This document shows positions 6,255-9,904 of a stretch of DNA of 9,904 nt, piece after piece. Each line of letters opens with the position of its first letter. The stretch's first letter is position 1. The position numbers were made by a program, and so were the translations under genes. The notes beneath the pieces were generated by a model. The model worked only from the letters and a program-made list of their open reading frames with translations, was not told where the DNA came from and ran no database searches. This DNA comes from an uncultured Bacillota bacterium (GTDB lineage: Bacteria > Bacillota > Clostridia > Peptostreptococcales > Anaerovoracaceae), in NCBI GenBank assembly GCA_946545145.1, contig CAMNNG010000045.1, positions 1-9,904 of the forward strand, in the 5' to 3' direction.

Positions 6255-6279
6255 GGCGCGGGAAGGCCCGCGTCTTTTT
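6255..6279 (+). terminator. Intrinsic terminator of the lepA transcript
   Basis: GGCGCGGG (6255-6262) pairs with CCCGCGTC (6267-6274), an 8-bp GC-rich stem including one G-U pair, with an AAGG loop and a TTTTT tail (6275-6279). It separates the lepA unit from the GntR-ABC unit. Confidence 0.88.
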
Positions 6280-6290
6280 GCTTGTTCACA

Positions 6291-6322
6291 TTTCGCTTAC
6301 TGCCTTTTCGCTTACTGAGAGA
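6291..6322. repeat. Tandem TTTCGCTTACTG repeat; left copy of a flanking direct repeat
   Basis: TTTCGCTTACTG occurs at 6291-6302 and again at 6306-6317, a period of 15 bases. The second unit, extended to 6302-6322, matches 9476-9496 on the far side of the GntR-ABC unit at 19 of 21 positions, sharing GCCTTTT(C/T)GCTTACTGA and then AGA. It starts 22 bases after the lepA-unit terminator tail. Confidence 0.6.
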
Positions 6323-6350
6323 TCACTTCAGGCCGGGAATTAAAAAAGTG

Positions 6351-6380
6351 TTGACAGTGTACTACGGCACATAGTACACT
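6351..6380 (+). promoter_or_regulatory. Promoter of the GntR-ABC operon with embedded YtrA-type operator
   Basis: The -35 is a perfect TTGACA (6351-6356) and the -10 is TACACT (6375-6380) with an 18-base spacer. Within it lies a perfect inverted repeat, AGTGTACTA (6356-6364) and TAGTACACT (6372-6380), around a 7-base centre. It fills the whole spacer and the -10, so a bound repressor would exclude RNA polymerase. Read as AGTGTA-N13-TACACT it equals the half-site layout I recall for B. subtilis YtrA. The GntR protein encoded just downstream is the obvious ligand, implying negative autoregulation. Confidence 0.85.
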
Positions 6381-6450
6381 ACATACAGCAAACGATAGAT
6401 CTGATCTGCTCCGTTACAGTTAGGAACAGATGAAGGAAGGAGCCGAAGTA

Positions 6451-6834
6451 ATGTTCGAAATCGATGTGAAGAGCAGAAAACCGATAAGCGAACAGATAGT
6501 AGACAACTTCAAAGAGCTGATAGTTTCAGGCGTGATGGTGGCCGGCGAGAAGGTGCCTTCGGTCAGGGAGATGGCGGCGAGGCTTACGGTCAACCCCAAC
6601 ACTGTGCAGAAGGCTTACAGAACGCTTGAGCAGCAGGGCTACATATACACGTCGGCAGGCCGCGGCACGTTCGTGGAGTCGCCGGACTCGGTGGAGGCCC
6701 AGCCGCAGGACATAGAGCAGGCGAGGTCTGAGGTCCGCGAAGCGATCAGCAAATTGTATTATCTGGGGATATCAAAGAAAGAAGCCGAAAAGACGATAAA
6801 AGAACTGCTGGATGAGAGGGGGGACTGGAAATGA
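6451..6834 (+). CDS. GntR-family transcriptional regulator, YtrA subfamily
   Basis: A 127-residue repressor made of one winged helix-turn-helix and a short helical tail, the compact architecture of the YtrA subfamily, which lacks the large ligand-binding domain of most GntR proteins. DNA-binding residues run from about 8 to 77: PISEQIVDNFKELIVSGV, EKVPSVREMAARLTVNPNTV with the recognition helix, AYRTLEQQGYIYT, and the wing GRGTFVES. The tail (about 85-127) is charged and helical and probably dimerises. ATG 6451 is chosen because AAGGAG (6437-6442) lies eight bases upstream; an in-frame ATG at 6430 would precede that site. The ATPase gene begins inside its last codons (ATGA overlap), so the two are translationally coupled. 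It probably represses its own operon through the palindrome at 6356-6380. With no ligand domain, the inducing signal may reach it indirectly. Confidence 0.92.
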   Translation: MFEIDVKSRKPISEQIVDNFKELIVSGVMVAGEKVPSVREMAARLTVNPNTVQKAYRTLEQQGYIYTSAGRGTFVESPDSVEAQPQDIEQARSEVREAISKLYYLGISKKEAEKTIKELLDERGDWK

Positions 6835-7760
6835 TCAAAGTTAGCGGAGTCAGAAAACGATTCGACGGCGTGACAGCTCTCGACGGGCTGGATATCAATA
6901 TCGAAAAAGGTTCTATATACGGGCTTGTCGGGACGAACGGAGCCGGCAAGACGACGATCATCAAGCAGATAATGGGGATACAGCGTCCGGATGAGGGCGA
7001 GATCACTATAGACGGACAGCCGGTATATGAGAATACTCAGGTCAAGGCGAGGCTCGGTTATGTATCTGACGAACTGTACTTCTTCCCGGGGAACGGAATG
7101 AGAGAGACGGCGAAATTCCTCGCAGGTCTGTATCCGGGATGGGACATGGACAGATTCGAAAAGATGGTAGCGGACTTCGGCCTCGATCCCAAGAAAAAGA
7201 TCACATCTTTTTCAAAGGGCATGCAGAAGCAGGCGGCACTGATATTCGCGCTGTCAGCGATGCCGGACTGCCTGATACTCGACGAGCCGATAGACGGCCT
7301 CGATCCTGTCGTCAGGCTGAAGGCTTGGAAGTACATCATCGACGACGTCGCGGAAAGGCAGACGACTGTGCTCGTATCATCGCACAACCTCAGAGAGATG
7401 GAAGGATACTGCGATCATATTGGGATCATCTCGAAGGGCAGGATGGTAATCGAAAGAGACCTCGAGGATCTCAAGTCCGATGTCCACAAGGTGCAGATCG
7501 CATTCAAGGGCGGTCCTGTGGAAGCGGGCGCATCTGAGGAAGCAGGCGCAGCCGCGGACATTTACGGAGATCTGAACGTGCTGCACAAAGAGACGAGAGG
7601 ATCTGTGACTCTTCTCATAGTCAGAGAGAGCCGCGAGAAGATAGAAGAAGTACTGAGGGCGAAGGATCCGGCGATACTGGATATACTGCCGCTTTCGCTG
7701 GAAGAGATATTTATTTACGAACTGGGAGGTGAGAGCGATGAGATCAGCAGCATCATCTAG
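6831..7760 (+). CDS. ABC transporter ATP-binding protein (YtrB-like)
   Basis: A 309-residue ABC ATPase that should power the adjacent permease at the inner face of the membrane. Motifs: Walker A GTNGAGKT (34-41), a Q-loop region LGYVSDE (75-81) in which the usual glutamine is not evident, as in some drug-export-type relatives, signature SFSKGMQ (126-132), Walker B CLILDEP (147-153) with the catalytic glutamate, D-loop GLDP (156-159) and the H-loop His185. Residues beyond about 215 form a C-terminal extension, including an Ala/Glu-rich low-complexity stretch AGASEEAGAAA, ending in SLEEIFIYELGG, a motif common in ABC-2 exporters. The ATG overlaps the end of the GntR gene by four bases. Its last 23 bases overlap the permease start, so all three genes are tightly coupled. 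Substrate cannot be deduced from this subunit. Confidence 0.93.
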   Translation: MIKVSGVRKRFDGVTALDGLDINIEKGSIYGLVGTNGAGKTTIIKQIMGIQRPDEGEITIDGQPVYENTQVKARLGYVSDELYFFPGNGMRETAKFLAGLYPGWDMDRFEKMVADFGLDPKKKITSFSKGMQKQAALIFALSAMPDCLILDEPIDGLDPVVRLKAWKYIIDDVAERQTTVLVSSHNLREMEGYCDHIGIISKGRMVIERDLEDLKSDVHKVQIAFKGGPVEAGASEEAGAAADIYGDLNVLHKETRGSVTLLIVRESREKIEEVLRAKDPAILDILPLSLEEIFIYELGGESDEISSII

Positions 7761-9438
7761 ACCATATGCCTCGATAATAGGAAAGCATCTCAAGAGATAC
7801 TGGTCGCTTCCTCTGCTGTACACAGCATCGATGTTCCTGGCTGTCATCATGCCGGTGATGCTCCTGGACGAGACTGAGTCAAGTAAGCAGTCACTGGCAG
7901 GGATAACCGGGCAGGAGAACCCGCTGGCGGTCTTCCTGATCGTATGTATAGCCGTAAGCGCGGGACTGATGTACGAATATCTGGAGAGAAAGATCTCAGC
8001 GAACTATATGCATTCCCTTCCTGTCACGAGAACGCAGCTGTTCTTCGGAACGCTGGCTGCTCAGATGATAGTATCCGTCATCCCGGTCGCAGTCACCGCG
8101 GCGGCCCTGATCGCGATGGGAGCAGGAGTAAGTGCATCGCTTCTGTGGGTGCTGAACTCAGTAGTTATGATCGCGGCAACGCTTGCGATAACGGTGCTGG
8201 CGTGCATGATCAGCGGCAATGTCCTGATGACGCTTTTCAATATATGCTTCCTGAATGGAGTGGTGCCTATGACGCTGTTCCTTGCAGACGCATCTATGAA
8301 TGAATGGATAGAAGGATATGTCAGGTCTGATATTTTGGAAAAGATCCTGATCAACTCGCTTCCGGCGGTCTCGCTCGCTACGGGAGCAGGGATCATCAAG
8401 ATAGCAGCCTGGGCGCTCTTCGCGGCAGTCGTAATAGCTGTGTCGCTGATGATATATAAGAAGCGTCCGATCGAGAGGAGCGGAGACTCGCTCGTATTCG
8501 GATGGACGAAGGCGGCCCTGCTTACTGTGGTCACGTTCCTCGGAGCGGCCTTCGCAGAGCTGCTGTTCCTGGACCTGTTCGGAAAGGACAGCATCGCAGG
8601 GATAGTCGCAGCGCTCATCGCGGTCCTCAGCATATTTATCGTGATGAGCATCCTGATATACAGAACGCCGAAAGTCCTGACAAAGAGCGGCATCGTATGC
8701 GCGGCGCTGACCATAGCGCTGATCGCCGGATACAACTTCGGCTTCAGCCATGATGTGCTCGGGATAGAGACGAAAGCCCCAGGTGCGTCGGAAGTCGAGA
8801 AGGTATCGGTCGAAGCCATTTGCCATGAGAACGGTCCCAGGTATGACGGCAGTCTGTTCAAGGGAAACAAGAATGGGAATATCTATCTTGAGGACAGGCA
8901 GAACGTAGAAGCGGCATGTGATCTGCAGAAAGTGTTCGCGGAATATCTCAAGTCAGGTTCGCTGGAAGGCAGCGATGCATACACTCAGGCAGGCGGCGCA
9001 TTCGATGTCTCGATGAAACTGAAAAACGGCAGGAGTTTTGACAGATCGTATTCGTGGGAGCGTTCCAACAAAGCTATCAACGATGAAGCTGAAAAGTACC
9101 TCGCCGTGATATACGAGTCGAGTGAATACAAAGAAAAGTTCAGCTTCAGCAAGATGAAGGCATGTGATTCGATGATCGTATACGGGTCAGGAACCTTGGA
9201 GGCTGATGAAGAGGAAAGCGTCGTATCGCTTGACAGGAAGCAGCAGACCGGACTCCTGGCGGCGATGGACAAAGACTTCCAGTCACGTACATACAAGCAG
9301 GAGACCCAGACCGTCAAGAAGGGCTATGACCCGTACAGTATCGAGATGGAATTCGGAGGAGATAATTACCAGTCTGTCACCCTGACCGTTCTTCCGACTG
9401 ACAAATACACGCTGGAATGGATAAAAAAGAACATTTGA
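7738..9438 (+). CDS. ABC-2 type permease with large extracytoplasmic C-terminal region
   Basis: A 566-residue membrane protein. Nine hydrophobic segments are visible at about 24-43, 62-81, 104-128, 134-158, 162-183, 217-240, 258-280, 286-308 and 316-335. Basic loops (YLERKISANY, YKKRPIER, YRTPKVLTK) fall on the cytoplasmic side if the N-terminus is inside. The motif HSLPVTRTQLFFG (92-104) is typical of ABC-2 type permeases. An odd number of helices places residues from about 336 to 566 outside the cell, an area I do not recognise by name. It has mixed charge, no cysteine pair that looks like a disulfide and no enzyme motif. ATG 7738 has GGGAGG (7724-7729) eight bases upstream; a GTG at 7729 overlaps that site and is less likely. 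With the ATPase it probably forms a homodimeric exporter or a lipid- or antibiotic-responsive transporter. B. subtilis ytr has several permeases and extra subunits, so this is a pared-down version (inference). Confidence 0.85.
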   Translation: MRSAASSRPYASIIGKHLKRYWSLPLLYTASMFLAVIMPVMLLDETESSKQSLAGITGQENPLAVFLIVCIAVSAGLMYEYLERKISANYMHSLPVTRTQLFFGTLAAQMIVSVIPVAVTAAALIAMGAGVSASLLWVLNSVVMIAATLAITVLACMISGNVLMTLFNICFLNGVVPMTLFLADASMNEWIEGYVRSDILEKILINSLPAVSLATGAGIIKIAAWALFAAVVIAVSLMIYKKRPIERSGDSLVFGWTKAALLTVVTFLGAAFAELLFLDLFGKDSIAGIVAALIAVLSIFIVMSILIYRTPKVLTKSGIVCAALTIALIAGYNFGFSHDVLGIETKAPGASEVEKVSVEAICHENGPRYDGSLFKGNKNGNIYLEDRQNVEAACDLQKVFAEYLKSGSLEGSDAYTQAGGAFDVSMKLKNGRSFDRSYSWERSNKAINDEAEKYLAVIYESSEYKEKFSFSKMKACDSMIVYGSGTLEADEEESVVSLDRKQQTGLLAAMDKDFQSRTYKQETQTVKKGYDPYSIEMEFGGDNYQSVTLTVLPTDKYTLEWIKKNI

Positions 9439-9460
9439 TCATACAAACTCCAAAGCGGAG

Positions 9461-9483
9461 AGGCGGCCACGTGCCGCCTTTTT
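9461..9483 (+). terminator. Intrinsic terminator of the GntR-ABC operon
   Basis: AGGCGGC (9461-9467) and GCCGCCT (9473-9479) form a perfect 7-bp stem with a five-base loop CACGT, followed by a T-run ending at 9483. It lies 22 bases after the permease stop codon. Confidence 0.9.
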
Positions 9484-9496
9484 GCTTACTGATAGA
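9476..9496. repeat. Right copy of the direct repeat flanking the GntR-ABC unit
   Basis: This copy matches 6302-6322 at 19 of 21 positions, in the same orientation. Its first half is the closing arm and T-run of the operon terminator, so part of the match could be terminator composition. The following GCTTACTGA and AGA are not explained by that. Confidence 0.55.
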
Positions 9497-9521
9497 AAAT
9501 AGCTTCAAGTAATGTTACAAT
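9493..9521 (+). promoter_or_regulatory. Predicted promoter for hemW
   Basis: TACAAT (9516-9521) preceded by TG one base away (TGTTACAAT) is an extended -10. TAGAAA (9493-9498), matching the -35 consensus at four positions, is exactly 17 bases upstream. The -10 ends six bases before the hemW ATG, so transcription would start on or beside the start codon. Confidence 0.45.
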
Positions 9522-9527
9522 CATGGC

Positions 9528-9904
9528 ATGGAAATCAATAAGATAGGTGTATACATACATATCCCGTTCTGCGCGCGAAAGTGCAGGTACTGCGGGTTCC
9601 TCTCGTTTCCGGGCTATCCGCCGGAGATGTACGAGGCTTATGTGGATGCAGCAGTAAGCGAACTGAAAAGCTTCAATGAGGGCTTCACCGGAAAGTATAC
9701 GGCGGATACTGTTTTCATAGGCGGCGGGACTCCGTCGCTTCTTTCGGGTGAGCAGATAAGCCGCCTGCTAGATGCGGTCCGTGATACATTCGGGATCGCG
9801 GATAATGCGGAGATCACGATGGAGGCGAATCCGAATTCGCTTACCCAGGAGAAGCTTGAGGCTTACCGGGCGGCCGGGGTGACGAGGCTCTCTATGGGTG
9901 CGCA
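9528..9904 (+). CDS. hemW: Radical SAM heme chaperone HemW (partial, 3' end outside window)
   Basis: The first 125 residues of a HemW-type radical SAM protein, often misnamed oxygen-independent coproporphyrinogen III oxidase because of similarity to HemN. HemW is regarded as a heme-binding chaperone rather than the oxidase. The N-terminus IGVYIHIPFC leads into the 4Fe-4S cluster motif CARKCRYC (Cys15, Cys19, Cys22), which is followed by Gly-Phe. HemN oxidases have a further cysteine there (CxxxCxxCxC), so HemW is the better call. SAM-binding motifs GGGTPS (65-70) and the EANPNS segment (99-104) are present. ATG 9528 gives the usual short N-terminus; the ATG at 9523 is in another frame and soon stops. 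No good ribosome binding site precedes it, while a promoter-like -10 does. It sits downstream of lepA, as in many Bacillota, but is separated by the GntR-ABC unit. The C-terminal domain is beyond the window. Confidence 0.93.
   Translation, partial: MEINKIGVYIHIPFCARKCRYCGFLSFPGYPPEMYEAYVDAAVSELKSFNEGFTGKYTADTVFIGGGTPSLLSGEQISRLLDAVRDTFGIADNAEITMEANPNSLTQEKLEAYRAAGVTRLSMGA

Noticed and set aside
6302..9496. Insertion sequence or composite transposon around the ABC unit
   Set aside because: There is no transposase or terminal inverted repeat; the flanking repeats are direct and one is partly terminator sequence. Kept only as a possible insertion trace.

Overview
The window looks like chromosomal DNA from a Gram-positive anaerobe of the Bacillota, class Clostridia. 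The proteins are of clostridial type, and most genes have strong AGGAGG-like ribosome binding sites. DNA is moderately GC-rich with many AGG arginine codons. Family-level placement is only a guess. No transposase, integrase, tRNA, rRNA, CRISPR array or phage gene is visible. The gene order rpsT-lepA-...-hemW matches a well-known Bacillota chromosomal neighbourhood.

Layout. (1) 1-413, minus strand: 5' part of deoD, a purine nucleoside phosphorylase running off the left edge. (2) 414-556: a compact control region with two promoters facing each other, a 17-bp palindrome and a leader hairpin. (3) 557-3529, plus strand: an AMP-forming acyl-CoA synthetase, then a secreted GHL10-type glycoside hydrolase-like protein, closed by a bidirectional terminator at 3565-3595. 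(4) 3667-3936, minus strand: rpsT (ribosomal protein S20). Across a tight divergent promoter, lepA (elongation factor 4) runs on the plus strand, followed after 22 bases by a small antibiotic-biosynthesis-monooxygenase-fold protein and a terminator at 6255-6279. (5) 6351-9438: a self-contained unit of a YtrA-like GntR repressor, an ABC ATPase and an ABC-2 type permease. Their reading frames overlap, and the promoter holds a perfect 9-7-9 palindrome. A terminator follows at 9461-9483. (6) 9528-9904: 5' part of hemW, running off the right edge.

The best candidate for something beyond routine annotation is the GntR-ABC unit. Its operator has the form AGTGTA-N13-TACACT, which as I recall it is the layout described for Bacillus subtilis YtrA, a regulator tied to cell-wall-antibiotic response. 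The unit lies between lepA and hemW, genes usually close together, and near-identical 21-bp direct repeats (19 of 21 identical) lie at its two outer edges. The permease carries a C-terminal region of about 230 residues predicted to lie outside the membrane. A second pattern is that lepA and hemW each have a promoter-like -10 only 6-7 bases before the start codon and no good ribosome binding site, suggesting leaderless mRNAs. None of this proves a new system; the core genes are conserved housekeeping genes.
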